Assembly: GCA_963971225.1 (NCBI GenBank)
Contig: OZ020270.1
Coordinates: 76,276,432 to 76,340,431, forward strand
Direction: 5' to 3'
Source of the DNA: Melieria omissa
Lineage: Eukaryota > Arthropoda > Insecta > Diptera > Ulidiidae
DNA length: 64,000 nucleotides
In this document: positions 33,501 to 44,600 of the stretch, one piece after another
How positions within the stretch are numbered: position 1 is the stretch's first letter
Layout of the letters: each line of letters begins with the position of its first letter
Position numbers and translations under genes: made by a program
The notes under the pieces: generated by a model
Database searches by the model: none
The model's input: the letters and a program-made list of their open reading frames with translations, nothing else
What the model was told of the DNA's origin: nothing

Positions 33501-34331
33501 ATCAACTTTACACTCATTTTCATTACTATTATTTTTGGAACTATCAATTTTTTCTTTATAAACTTGTGACTCGTTTTCCTTATGATACATTTTTTCATTG
33601 CCACTTGATACACTTTTACTTTTCATAGCTTCTATATCATCTTTGAAAATCAATATCAACTTACTTGCTGTAAAGAAATCTCTTCCGAGAACCACGTCAT
33701 ACCCCATAGACTCATCGGCCACCACGAGCAAATTAATGCCAATTTTCTTTTTCCCAAAATTAACCGTACACGAAATTTGCCCAAAAATCTGTAGTTTACT
33801 TTTATTTAAACCGAAATAAGAAATAGAACAAAAATCACGAATTTCAATTTCACTTGACAACAGCGACCTCTTGATAAAACTGATTGGGCTTCCAGGGTCT
33901 AGGAGGCATTCTACAAGTAAATCGACATTGTTATAAGGACTTACAGACAACCTTAAGTTTCTTACGTAAACACTTTCGTCAACCGCATGGACCATCATCT
34001 TTCTTCCTGGACAGGCAGCCACCTGGTGCTCCTTACTGCCACAGCCGTAGCAAGCGCCCATCTCACGCTTTGGCTTTTTGCACGCCGCAGCCATATGCCC
34101 GATCGAATTGCAGTTGTAGCATCTCATGGTTGCTGTTTCTTCTGGTCTTCTGGTGTTCTGCTGCTGCCCCATTTCACGCTGTGGAAGCTGCACCCGCGAA
34201 AACGCTTTAAGCAGCTGCACCTTGTTGTTGTAGCATTGGATGTAGGCTTGGGCGCGTAAGCCGCTACCCGGGAATACCCGATCCCTCGATGATGTATTCG
34301 AGCAGCTCGTCTTCCTCGATTTGAATTGCAC
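30528..34331 (-). CDS. Unit 6 ORF2 polyprotein (NC-PR-RT-RH-IN), best-preserved copy
   Basis: The open frame of 1267 residues is read +1 relative to gag; the listed start is a GTG in the overlap, not a proven initiator. Domains: CCHC knuckles at about 71-84 and 94-107; a protease-like region with D145-P-G-S where most retropepsins have D-[T/S]-G; an acidic Lys/Asn/Ser-rich linker to about 330; RT (VKKKTGELRMCVDYR, MPFGLKNAPSVFQRFM, YLDD); RNase H (LHCDASSIGFGA); HHCC integrase N-terminus; integrase core D,D,E; C-terminus ending QDDRM with its stop inside the LTR. Just after YLDDIMIA, 17 residues present in the other units are missing (51 bp, near 32573), probably damaging RT. No envelope frame follows. 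Confidence 0.87.
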   Translation of the reverse strand: MQFKSRKTSCSNTSSRDRVFPGSGLRAQAYIQCYNNKVQLLKAFSRVQLPQREMGQQQNTRRPEETATMRCYNCNSIGHMAAACKKPKREMGACYGCGSKEHQVAACPGRKMMVHAVDESVYVRNLRLSVSPYNNVDLLVECLLDPGSPISFIKRSLLSSEIEIRDFCSISYFGLNKSKLQIFGQISCTVNFGKKKIGINLLVVADESMGYDVVLGRDFFTASKLILIFKDDIEAMKSKSVSSGNEKMYHKENESQVYKEKIDSSKNNSNENECKVDIGEKEAKKDRVVKMSENKTIVQKTDKRDDDHILSNVEKGKNLLKTNDSESYENDCKSLENYSESTKNCCNNFTDDCKNARGACEVFTDFLLTINCIVDTEQNVNVGDSLNFKIKENVRQLFEERYLRPQRPCEPEVKFEMKLNVENSKPFHCSPRGLSYTEKTELQKLLDEYLAKEYIRASESEFVSPIVLVKKKTGELRMCVDYRTLNKMTARDNYPIPLIDDLLDRLVNKRFFSKLDLKNGFFHVHMHPDSVKYTSFTTPLGQFEFLRMPFGLKNAPSVFQRFMNKIFADMVREDKLIVYLDDIMIALVNNKLELRLDKCDFFQTDVKYLGYTINGEGIKADEKGLQAIKNFPIPQNVHSVQSFLGLCSYFRRFVKDFSLTAKPLYDLTKKDRKFEFGSKELESFEVLKQKLLESPVLALYDPNDETELHCDASSIGFGAILLQKKVDGKLHPVFYFSKRTTETESRYHSFELETLAIINALQRFRVYLQGKRFKIVTDCNSLTMTLNKKELNPTIARWALELQNYDYVLEHRAGARMQHVDALSRCTNILVLDTNTFEENLIICQGRDNKLKVLRETLQKAEDSLYEMRNGVIYRKKDENTLLFYVPDAMESHVIYKYHDEMGHVGIDKVVELVSKSYWFPEIRKKVGRHVENCLKCIAYSAKSGREEGFLHNIPKGNIPFDVIHIDHYGPVDNSRAKKHILVIIDAFTKFVRLYATKTTKTSEAVSVLKDYFRSYSRPKCIISDRGSCFTSNEFKGFMDANDIRHIQIATGSPQANGQVERVHRSLGPMISKLVEPEKGLHWDSVLENVEHALNNSIHRTINEHPSVVLFGVPQRGQIVDMLKEALEESSDNTLRVNLADVRNKAAEKQEKLQEYNKRYVDKKRQVAHEFDEGDYVMVKNFNSSTGVSKKLIPKFRGPYRVAKVLRNYRYLLQDVEGFQQTRLPYSGVWAIVNLKPWFKGCQVSDNEVDAENSGDQGFSHYQDDRM

Positions 34332-34959
34332 TCGCTAGGACAACTTTATCCCCATAATACTGGGAAAAGCTTTCACCCTGCCGCCATTTTCTGGTCTGGA
34401 ATTTTCTTCGTAATGTGATTTTGTTGTGTTCACCACCAAAGAACTGCTGCATATCGTCGACTAGTGCATCGATATTTTCGGTGGCGTAGCAAGGCTTTGA
34501 GTATAGCCACGACTGCGCCTTTCCAGTTAGTTTGCAAATGAATAGTGCGCGCAGCATCCCCTCGTTGTCGCAGTATGAGGAACCGATGCTCCTCAATTGT
34601 TGTACCCACACGTCACAGTTTGCGGTACCGTCGTACTCTGGCACCAGATTTTTCAAAATCTCGAACGGGATGCGCTGCTGCGACGGACTGCTTGATGCCT
34701 GTGTAACAGTGGTGCAACAGCCTGATGCCAACGTTGCGTCTTGCCGATGCAGAGCTCCCAACTCGTTCTGCACGCCCTCACACTCTTCGCCATCCGATAT
34801 AGCAATTGCTGCTGGACATTCTCCACGCACTTCAGGCGGCACTTCGCTTAGCCGCACTGCTAACGCATTTTTTGAGCCACTGGTCGAAAGTTTAAGTTTT
34901 CTGAGCCACTCGCGAAGCTGCGTCGCTGTGTACTCGTTTGCACTGATCGGATTTTCCAT
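34264..34959 (-). CDS. Unit 6 Gag (reference copy)
   Basis: A 231-residue Gag starting at ATG 34959. The SAP motif occupies about residues 9-40 and an acidic, Ser/Gln-rich linker follows. The C-terminal part (IPFEILKNLV through FSQYYGDKVVLAS) resembles the capsid fold of Ty3/gypsy Gag. There is no CCHC box in this frame; nucleocapsid knuckles come from ORF2, so a working NC needs the +1 shift or separate initiation. The end overlaps ORF2 by about 70 bp. Confidence 0.83.
   Translation of the reverse strand: MENPISANEYTATQLREWLRKLKLSTSGSKNALAVRLSEVPPEVRGECPAAIAISDGEECEGVQNELGALHRQDATLASGCCTTVTQASSSPSQQRIPFEILKNLVPEYDGTANCDVWVQQLRSIGSSYCDNEGMLRALFICKLTGKAQSWLYSKPCYATENIDALVDDMQQFFGGEHNKITLRRKFQTRKWRQGESFSQYYGDKVVLASAIQIEEDELLEYIIEGSGIPG
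34329..34335 (-). promoter_or_regulatory. Candidate +1 frameshift site GCG AGT G
   Basis: In the gag frame the minus strand reads CTA GCG AGT GCA. The ORF2 (+1) frame has a TAG one codon before this point and is open after it. Skipping the A after GCG gives GCG-GTG and continues into ORF2. This resembles the yeast Ty3 site GCG AGU U and is present in every unit that retains the region. Confidence 0.5.
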
Positions 34960-35006
34960 TGTTCTTTTGCTTTTATGTATAAAAAAAATTTGGGGTATGC
35001 GGCCGA

Positions 35007-35021
35007 TCCCACTTCTGAAGT
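35007..35021 (-). other. Putative primer-binding site of the tandem gypsy element
   Basis: Downstream of the LTR on the minus strand the sequence reads ACTTCAGAAGTGGGA. CAGAAGTGGGAT matches the complement of an insect tRNA-Leu 3' arm, but lacks the usual leading TGG. The same bases follow every LTR of the array; this copy is given as the example. Confidence 0.4.
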
Positions 35022-35452
35022 TGTAGCAGTTGTTGAAAATCAATAAACACAGCACCCGAAATCAATCACGTCAAACACGTCCGTCTTCTCCGACACTCAC
35101 TTTTATTCTGCATAATCGATTTGAAACACAAAAGCTTATGGCCATACAAAATGATGCTTACATTTACATACATATACATACATATGGTGTGACGCCGAAA
35201 ATGGCACATATCACGTGACAAACGGTGGTGGTTTACATTTGATCGTGCTACACATTGCTACGCTTACATGCTAATATACACACATTTGGAACATAGGTAA
35301 ATAGAAACGGGACATATATTACAAACATACATTGATATCGATTCTAAGAAATAGATCGCGTGACTTTCATATTCTAAGGAATTATTGAATGCTTGACGCC
35401 ATGAGCGTCATATCATACAGTGCTACATTTGGTCATATCCTACACTGCTACA
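35022..35452 (-). repeat. LTR between units 6 and 7
   Basis: A 431-bp LTR with intact ends and no insert. It shares the ctaatatac variant near 35271 with the LTR at 13470 (other copies read cgtatatac). Confidence 0.92.
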
Positions 35453-38400
35453 TTCGGTCATCCTGATAATGGGAGAACCCCTGATCTCCCGAATTTTCTG
35501 CATCTACCTCGTTATCTGAGACCTGACAGCCCTTGAACCATGGCTTCAAGTTCCCAATCGCCCATACTCCACTGTATGGTAAACGCGTTTGTTGAAAACC
35601 TTCCACGTCCTGTAATAAATATCTATCATTTCGCAGCACTTTAGCAACGCGGTATGGTCCTCGGAATTTAGGTATGAGTTTCTTGGACACGCCCGTTGAT
35701 GAATTGAAATTTTTAACCATCACATAGTCTCCCTCATCAAATTCATGTGCAACCTGGCGCTTTTTATCAACATATCTTTTGTTATATTCTTGCAGCTTTT
35801 CCTGTTTTTCCGCTGCTTTGTTGCGTACGTCTGCAAGATTCACTCTTAATGTGTTATCGCTCGATTCCTCTAAAGCTTCTTTTAACATATCCACAATCTG
35901 CCCTCTTTGAGGCACACCGAAAAGTACTACACTAGGATGTTCGTTGATTGTTCTGTGGATAGAGTTGTTAAGTGCGTGTTCTACGTTTTCTAAAACCGAA
36001 TCCCAATGCAATCCCTTTTCTGGCTCCACTAGTTTCGAAATCATCGGTCCTAGACTCCTGTTCACTCTTTCTACTTGTCCGTTTGCCTGTGGAGAGCCTG
36101 TAGCTATTTGTATATGCCTTATATCGTTTGCGTCCATGAATCCTTTAAATTCATTAGAAGTGAAACAACTGCCCCTATCAGAAATTATGCACTTCGGCCT
36201 GCTATACGATCTGAAGTAATCTTTCAGAGCACTCACCGCCTCACTAGTCTTTGTTGTTTTCGTTGCATACAGTCTAACAAACTTCGTGAATGCATCTATT
36301 ATTACTAAAATGTGTTTCTTCGCTCTAGAGTTATCAACCGGTCCATAATGGTCGATGTGTATTACATCAAAAGGAATATTCCCTTTGGGAATATTATGTA
36401 AGAATCCTTCCTCACGTCCACTTTTGGCAGAGTACGCTATGCACTTTAAGCAATTCTCTACATGCCTTCCGACTTTCTTTCTAATCTCCGGAAACCAGTA
36501 ACTCTTCGAAACTAATTCTACCACCTTATCAATTCCCACATGGCCCATCTCATCATGATATTTGTAAATAACATGACTTTCCATTGCGTCCGGAACATAA
36601 AACAAAAGTGTGTTCTCATCTTTTTTTCTATAAATTACCCCATTTCTCATCTCATACAAACTATCTTCCGCTTTCTGCAATTTCTCACGCAATACTTTTA
36701 ACTTGTTATCTCTCCCTTGACATATAATTAAATTTTCCTCAAATGTATTTGTATCCAAAACAAGAATATTCGTACACCTACTCAACGCATCTACGTGTTG
36801 CATCCGTGCTCCAGCACGATGCTCAAGGACATAATCGTAGTTTTGCAATTCGAGTGCCCATCTTGCTATTGTTGGGTTAAGCTCTTTTTTATTTAGAGTC
36901 ATCGTCAAAGAATTACAATCGGTCACAATCTTAAATCTTTTCCCTTGTAAATAGACACGAAAACGTTGGAGAGCATTTATTATAGCTAATGTTTCCAATT
37001 CAAAACTGTGGTACATTGATTCCGTCTCCGTTGTCCTTTTTGAAAAATAAAATACGGGATGTAGTTTCCCATCTACTTTCTTTTGTAGGAGAATAGCACC
37101 AAAACCAATGGAACTTGCGTCGCAATGCAATTCCGTTTCGTCATTAGGGTCATACAATGCAAGAACTGGTGATTCTAACAATTTTTGTTTCAAAACTTCA
37201 AACGATTCTAATTCTTTCGAGCCAAATTCAAATTTTCTGTCCTTCTTCGTAAGGTCATATAGGGGTTTAGCTGTTAACGAAAAATCCTTAACAAATCGAC
37301 GAAAATATGAGCAGAGACCTAAAAAACTTTGCACGGAATGCACATTCTGCGGTATTGGAAAATTTTTAATTGCCTGAAGTCCCTTTTCATCCGCTTTAAT
37401 TCCTTCACCATTTATTGTATACCCCAGATACTTCACATCCGTTTGGAAAAAATCACATTTGTCCAACCTTAGTTCTAATTTGTTATTTACCAACCTTTGA
37501 AAAACTTCACACAAAACCTCAAAGTGTTCCTCAACACTCTCCGTCGCTATCATTATATCGTCTAAGTAGACAATTAACTTATCTTCCCTCACCATATCTG
37601 CAAAAATTTTGTTCATGAACCTTTGAAAAACTGAAGGAGCGTTTTTCAAACCGAATGGCATCCTCAAAAATTCAAACTGCCCTAAAGGTGTCGTAAACGA
37701 AGTGTATTTAACTGAATCGGGATGCATGTGCACGTGAAAAAATCCATTTTTCAAATCCAATTTCGAAAAAAATCTCTTGTTTACTAGCCTGTCTAGCAAA
37801 TCATCTATGAGCGGAATTGGATAATTATCCCTAGCGGTCATTTTGTTGAGTGTGCGGTAGTCAACACACATTCGCAACTCTCCTGTTTTCTTCTTAACCA
37901 ACACTATTGGTGACACAAATTCGGATTCGCTCGCTCGAATGTACCCCTTGGCCAAATATTCGTCTAACAATTTTTGCAACTCAGTTTTTTCTGTGTATGA
38001 TAACCCTCGCGGGGAACAGTGGAACGGTTTCGCGTTTTCAACATTCAATTTCATTTCGAATTTCACCTCAGGTTCACAGGGGCGTTGAGGCCTCAAATAG
38101 CGTTCTTCAAACAATTGCCTAAAATTTTCTTTAATTTTAAAATTTAGACTGTCACCAACGTTTACATTTTGCTCAGTGTCAACAATACAATTTATTGTTA
38201 ACAAAAAATCCGTAAACACCTCACAACCACCCCTGGCATTTTTACAGTCATCGGTAAAATTATTACAACAATTTTTCGTACTTTCGCTATAGTTTTCCAA
38301 AGATTTACAATCGTTTTCATAACTTTCGCTATCGTTTGTTTTCAAAAGATTTTTTCCTTTTTCAACATTACTCAAAATATGGTCATCATCTCTTTTATCT

Positions 38401-38494
38401 GTCTTCTGTACTATCGTTTTATTCTCTCATTTTAACCACTCTGCCTTTCTTTGCTTCTTTTTCACCGATATCAACTTTACACTCATTTTCATTA

Positions 38495-39721
38495 GGGTAA
38501 AAGGTTCGGTTGTGGGCATAGTTCGGTTGTGGGCACCCCTTCGTATCTTTTGATAGAAAGCAGGCTGGGTTTTTTTGACTAAGGCCATTTGTTCATTATG
38601 GAACCACGATCTTTTTGTGCCAAATACTGAGTCGAACATACACGCCTGCTTTGTGCTGGGACCATATATATCTTTCTGTGCTTAAAAAATAAGACAAAAA
38701 TTTTTTTAAACATTTTAAATGGTGTCATAAATCGAAGTGAATCCATCGAAAAGGCGAGTAAAATGCATTTTTATTTAGTTAATTTATTATACTTTGTGAT
38801 CCAATATTGATTACAACCAATATGTTTACCCCGAACAAATTTTTCACTACTTCTCAAAATGGCTGCCAAATTCGGTTGTGGGCACCGCAATTAGTTCGGT
38901 TGTGGGCACCCGTCTTTTAGTGATTTGGTAAGTTTTGGTAAGTTATTTAATCGAAAATGGTCTTTTAAAGCATTTTTTGGTTGTTTTAGCTATATCTTCC
39001 GAGGGTAAATAACAAAAATCCTCCGATATTTTTTTAATATGCTGGATGTAATTAAACATTGTTCTGCAGATAAGCTAACCATAAAATCGACTGCCGCAGC
39101 GTGTGCGATTTCCCAAACCAATCTCCAACGCTACAAAAAGAAGGTGGAAGAAAATTTCGGAGACATCAAAGCTGTCGACGGTGGTGTTTTCTTCTTTTTC
39201 TTCTTTTCGTGGATGTTATCGAATCAGGTTGACTGGTGTTTTCCACCTTCTTCACGTCACAGCACTTAAAGAGTGTTGATTAATTAGGTTGAATTTCATT
39301 TTACTTTAGGTCTTCTTGACAGCCCAGGAGAATGACTTGGTCACTTACATTTTGAAATGCCCGTCCATCTAAAATGTGCCGATATGCGTACCAGCTACTT
39401 CACATGCGTCCATTGTGCTTCAAATAATTAAAACTTAATCTTTTTCTATATTCGTGTTGGTTTTTCTTAATATTTCCCCGTTTCCAGCAGATTTTCCAAG
39501 GGTGCCCACAACCGAACCAAAAAAAAATTTTTGTTAAAAATGACTACTTTACAAAATAAAAAAAAAAATTTTTCTATTTGACGGAATCGATTTACTTTTG
39601 TCATTACTTGTTAGCTAAGGTTTCTAGCTTTCCATAGATGTCCATATGTCCGATTAAGAAGAACTTGGTAAAAAGTTATGAGCCAAAAACAAAAAGGTGC
39701 CCACAACCGGACCCATTCCCC
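38495..39721 (+). mobile_element. Decayed pogo-like (Tc1/mariner-type) element
   Basis: The ends read GGGTAAAAGGTTCGGTTGTGGGCA and, reversed, GGGGAATGGGTCCGGTTGTG followed by GGCACC. They are flanked by a TA duplication (38493-38494 and 39722-39723); removal restores unit 7. The motif TTCGGTTGTGGGCA occurs four times near the left end (38505, 38522, 38871, 38895) and twice inverted near the right end (39503-39516, and 39698-39711 with one change). The TA target and the helix-turn-helix fragment suggest a pogo-like family. No DDE domain was found, so it is non-autonomous. Confidence 0.72.
39039..39188 (+). pseudogene. Pogo-type N-terminal helix-turn-helix fragment
   Basis: From the ATG at 39039, about 50 residues (IKHCSADKLTIKSTAAACAI, then SQTNLQRYKKKVEENF) resemble the psq/CENP-B-N type DNA-binding domain at the start of pogo-family transposases. 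The frame then runs into Phe-rich noise and stops. The catalytic part is missing. Assigned by motif resemblance only. Confidence 0.5.
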
Positions 39722-40430
39722 TACTATTATTTTTGGAACTATCAATTTTTTCTTTATAAACTTGTTCATTGCCACTTGATACACTTTTACTTTTCATAGC
39801 TTCTATATCATCTTTGAAAATCAATATCAACTTGCTGTAAAGAAATCTCTTCCGAGAACCACGTCATACCCCATAGACTCATCGGCCACCACGAGCAAAT
39901 TAATGTCAATTTTCTTTTTCCCAAAATTAACCGTACACGAAATTTGCCCAAAAATCTTTAGTTTACTTTTATTTAAACCGAAATAAGAAATAGAACAAAA
40001 ACCACGAATTTCAATTTCACTTGACAACAGCGACCTCTTGATAAAACTGATTGGGCTTCCAGGGTCTAGGAAGCATTCTACAAGTAAATCGACATTGTTA
40101 TAAGGACTTACAGACAACCTTAAGTTTCTTACGTAAACACTTTCGTCAACCGCATGGACCATCATCTTTCTTCCTGGACAGGCAGCCACCTGGTGCTCCT
40201 TACTGCCACAGCCGTAGCAAGCGCCCATCTCACGCTTTGGCTTTTTGCACGCCGCAGCCATATGCCCGATCGAATTGCAGTTGTAGCATCTCATGGTTGC
40301 TGTTTCTTCTGGTCTTCTGGTGTTCTGCTGCTGCCCCATTTCACGCTGTGGAAGCTGCACCCGCGAAAACGCTTTAAGCAGCTGCACCTTGTTGTTGTAG
40401 CATTGGATGTAGGCTTGGGCGCGTAAGCCG

Positions 40431-41126
40431 CTACCCAGGAATACCCGATCCCTCTATGATGTATTCGAGCAGCTCGTCTTCCTCGATTTGAATTGCACTC
40501 GCTAGAACAACTTTATCCCCATAATACTGGGAAAAGCTTTCACCCTGCCGCCATTTTCTGGTCTGGAATTTTCTTCGTAATGTGATTTTGTTGTGTTCAC
40601 CACCAAAGAACTGCTGCATATCGTCGACTAGTGCATCGATATTTTCGGTGGCGTAGCAAGGCTTTGAGTATAGCCACGACTGCGCCTTTCCAGTTAGTTT
40701 GCAAATGAATAGTGCGCGCAGCATCCCCTCGTTGTCGCAGTATGAGGAACCGATGCTCCTCAATTGTTGTACCCACACGTCACAGTTTGCGGTACCGTCG
40801 TACTCTAGCACCAGATTTTTCAAAATCTCGAACGGGATGCGCTGCTGCGACGGACTGCTTGATGCCTGTGTAACAGTGGTGCAACAGCCTGATGCCAACG
40901 TTGCGTCTTGCCGATGCAGAGCTCCCAACTCGTTCTGCACGCCCTCACACTCTTCGCCATCCGATATAGCAATTGCTGCTGGACATTCTCCACGCACTTC
41001 AGGCGGCACTTCGCTTAGCCGCACTGCTAACGCATTTTTTGAGCCACTGGTCGAAAGTTTAAGTTTTCTGAGCCACTCGCGAAGCTGCGTCGCTGTGTAC
41101 TCGTTTGCACTGATCGGATTTTCCAT
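40431..41126 (-). CDS. Unit 7 Gag
   Basis: An open 231-residue Gag from ATG 41126. The GCG AGT G shift site is retained. It carries the LVLEYDGT variant seen in units 3 and 4. Confidence 0.8.
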   Translation of the reverse strand: MENPISANEYTATQLREWLRKLKLSTSGSKNALAVRLSEVPPEVRGECPAAIAISDGEECEGVQNELGALHRQDATLASGCCTTVTQASSSPSQQRIPFEILKNLVLEYDGTANCDVWVQQLRSIGSSYCDNEGMLRALFICKLTGKAQSWLYSKPCYATENIDALVDDMQQFFGGEHNKITLRRKFQTRKWRQGESFSQYYGDKVVLASAIQIEEDELLEYIIEGSGIPG

Positions 41127-41188
41127 TGTTCTTTTGCTTTTATGTATAAAAAAAATTTGGGGTATGCGGCCGATCCCACTTCTGAAGT

Positions 41189-41619
41189 TGTAGCAGTTGT
41201 TGAAAATCAATAAACACAGCACCCGAAATCAATCACGTCAAACACGTCCGTCTTCTCCGACACTCACTTTTATTCTGCATAATCGATTTGAAACACAAAA
41301 GCTTATGGCCATACAAAATGATGCTTACATTTACATACATATACATACATATGGTGTGACGCCGAAAATGGCACATATCACGTGACAAACGGTGGTGGTT
41401 TACATTTGATCGTGCTACACATTGCTACGCTCACATGCGTATATACACACATTCGGAACATAGGTAAATAGAAACGGGACATATATTACAAACATACATT
41501 GATATCGATTCTAAGAAATAGATCGCGTGACTTTCACATTCTAAGGAATTATTGAATGCTTGACGCCATGAGCGTCATATCATACAGTGCTACATTTGGT
41601 CATATCCTACACTGCTACA
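41189..41619 (-). repeat. LTR between units 7 and 8
   Basis: A 431-bp LTR with intact ends. Private changes: ctcacatgcg near 41430, attcgg near 41451 and ttcacattc near 41535. Confidence 0.92.
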
Positions 41620-44600
41620 TTCGGTCATCCTGATAATGGGAGAACCCCTGATCTCCCGAATTTTCTGCATCTACCTCGTTATCTGAGACCTGACAGCCCT
41701 TGAACCATGGCTTCAAGTTCCCAATCGCCCATACTCCACTGTATGGTAAACGCGTTTGTTGAAAACCTTCCACGTCCTGTAATAAATATCTATCATTTCG
41801 CAGCACTTTAGCAACACAGTATGGTCCTCGGAATTTAGGTATGAGTTTCTTGGACACGCCCGTTGATGAATTGAAATTTTTAACCATCACATAGTCTCCC
41901 TCATCAAATTCATGTGCAACCTGGCGCTTTTTATCAACATATCTTTTGTTATATTCTTGCAGCTTTTCCTGTTTTTCCGCTGCTTTGTTGCGTACGTCTG
42001 CAAGATTCACTCTTAATGTGTTATCGCTCGATTCTTCTAAAGCTTCTTTTAACATATCCACAATCTGCCCTCTTTGAGGCACACCGAAAAGTACTACACT
42101 AGGATGTTCGTTGATTGTTCTGTGGATAGAGTTGTTAAGTGCGTGTTCTACGTTTTCTAAAACCGAATCCCAATGCAATCCCTTTTCTGGCTCCACTAGT
42201 TCCGAAATCATCGGTCCTAGACTCCTGTTCACTCTTTCTACTTGTCCGTTTGCCTGTGGAGAGCCTGTAGCTATTTGTATATGCCTTATATCGTTTGCGT
42301 CCATAAATCCTTTAAATTCATTAGAAGTGAAACAACTGCCCCTATCAGAAATTATGCACTTCGGCCTGCTATACGATCTGAAGTAATCTTTCAGAACACT
42401 CACCGCCTCACTAGTCTTTGTTGTTTTCGTTGCATACAGTCTAACAAACTTCGTGAATGCATCTATTATTACTAAAATGTGTTTCTTCGCTCTAGAGTTA
42501 TCAACCGGTCCATAATGGTCGATGTGTATTACATCAAAAGGAATATTCCCTTTGGGAATATTATGTAAGAATCCTTCCTCACGTCCACTTTTGGCAGAGT
42601 ACGCTATGCACTTTAAGCAATTCTCTACATGCCTTCCGACTTTCTTTCTAATCTCCGGAAACCAGTAACTCTTCGAAACTAATTCTACCACCTTATCAAT
42701 TCCCACATGGCCCATCTCATCATGATATTTGTAAATAACATGACTTTCCATTGCGTCCGGAACATAAAACAAAAGTGTGTTCTCATCTTTTTTTCTATAA
42801 ATTACCCCATTTCTCATCTCATACAAACTATCTTCCGCTTTCTGCAATGTCTCACGCAATACTTTTAACTTGTTATCTCTCCCTTGACATATAATTAAAT
42901 TTTCCTCAAATGTATTTGTATCCAAAACAAGAATATTCGTACACTTACTCAACGCATCTACGTGTTGCATCCGTGCTCCAGCACGATGCTCAAGGACATA
43001 ATCGTAGTTTTGCAATTCGAGTGCCCATCTTGCTATTGTTGGGTTAAGCTCTTTTTTATTTAGAGTCATCGTCAAAGAATTACAATCGGTCACAATCTTA
43101 AATCTTTTCCCTTGTAAATAGACACGAAAACGTTGGAGAGCATTTATTATAGCTAATGTTTCCAATTCAAAACTGTGGTACCTTGATTCTGTCTCCGTTG
43201 TCCTTTTTGAAAAATAAAATACGGGATGTAGTTTCCCATCTACTTTCTTTTGTAGGAGAATAGCACCAAAACCAATGGAACTTGCGTCGCAATGCAATTC
43301 CGTTTCGTCATTAGGGTCATACAATGCAAGAACTGGTGATTCTAACAATTTTTGTTTCAAAACTTCAAACGATTCTAATTCGTTCGAGCCAAATTCAAAT
43401 TTTCTGTCCTTCTTCGTAAGGTCATATAGGGGTTTAGCTGTTAGCGAAAAATCCTTAACAAATCGACGAAAATATGAGCAGAGACCTAAAAAACTGTGCA
43501 CGGAATGCACATTCTGCGGTATTGGAAAATTTTTAATTGCCTGAAGTCCCTTTTCATCCGCTTTAATTCCTTCACCATTTATTGTATACCCCAGATACTT
43601 CACATCCGTTTGGAAAAAATCACATTTGTCCAACCTTAGTTCCAATTTGTTATTTACCAACCTTTGAAAAACTTCACACAAAACCTCAAAGTGTTCCTCA
43701 ACACTCTCCGTCGCTATCATTATATCGTCTAAGTAGACAATTAACTTATCTTCCCTCACCATATCTGCAAAAATTTTGTTCATGAACCTTTGAAAAACTG
43801 AAGGAGCGTTTTTCAAACCGAATGGCATCCTCAAAAATTCAAACTGCCCTAAAGGTGTCGTAAACGAAGTGTATTTAACTGAATCGGGATGCATGTGCAC
43901 GTGAAAAAATCCATTTTTCAAATCCAATTTCGAAAAAAATCTCTTGTTTACTAGCCTGTCTAGCAAATCATCTATGAGCGGAATTGGATAATTATCCCTA
44001 GCGGTCATTTTGTTGAGTGTGCGGTAGTCAACACACATTCGCAACTCTCCTGTTTTCTTCTTAACCAACACTATTGGTGACACAAATTCGGATTCGCTCG
44101 CTCGAATGTACCCCTTGGCCAAATATTCGTCTAACAATTTTTGCAACTCAGTTTTTTCTGTGTATGATAACCCTCGCGGGGAACAGTGGAACGGTTTCGC
44201 GTTTTCAACATTCAATTTCATTTCGAATTTCACCTCAGGTTCACAGGGGCGTTGAGGCCTCAAATAGCGTTCTTCAAACAATTGCCTAAAATTTTCTTTA
44301 ATTTTAAAATTTACACTGTCACCAACGTTTACATTTTGCTCAGTGTCAACAATACAATTTATTGTTAACAAAAAATCCGTAAACACCTCACAACCACCCC
44401 TGGCATTTTTACAGTCATCGGTAAAATTATTACAACAATTTTTCGTACTTTCGCTATAGTTTTCCAAAGATTTACAATCGTTTTCATAACTTTCGCTATC
44501 GTTTGTTTCCAAAAGATTTTTTCCTTTTTCAACATTACTCAAAATATGGTCATCATCTCTTTTATCTGTCTTCTGTACTATCGTTTTATTCTCACTAATT

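Larger units (their letters stand above)
35448..40498 (-). pseudogene. Unit 7 ORF2, broken by a pogo-like insertion and deletions
   Basis: RT, RNase H and integrase are open from about 38375 to the end (975 residues) with YLDD and the integrase core intact. Upstream, a 2-bp loss near 38427 (attctctcat for attctcactcat) shifts the frame. A 1227-bp pogo-like element at 38495-39721 splits the protease-RT linker. About 27 bp are missing near 39764 and four bases near 39831. The protease and both knuckles lie in the fragment 39827-40387 and beyond. Confidence 0.88.

Noticed and set aside
41127..41222. Upstream extension of Gag beginning in the LTR (GTG, MLCLLIFNN)
   Set aside because: It starts at a non-ATG codon within LTR and primer-site sequence; the ATG at MENPISANEY is the sensible start.
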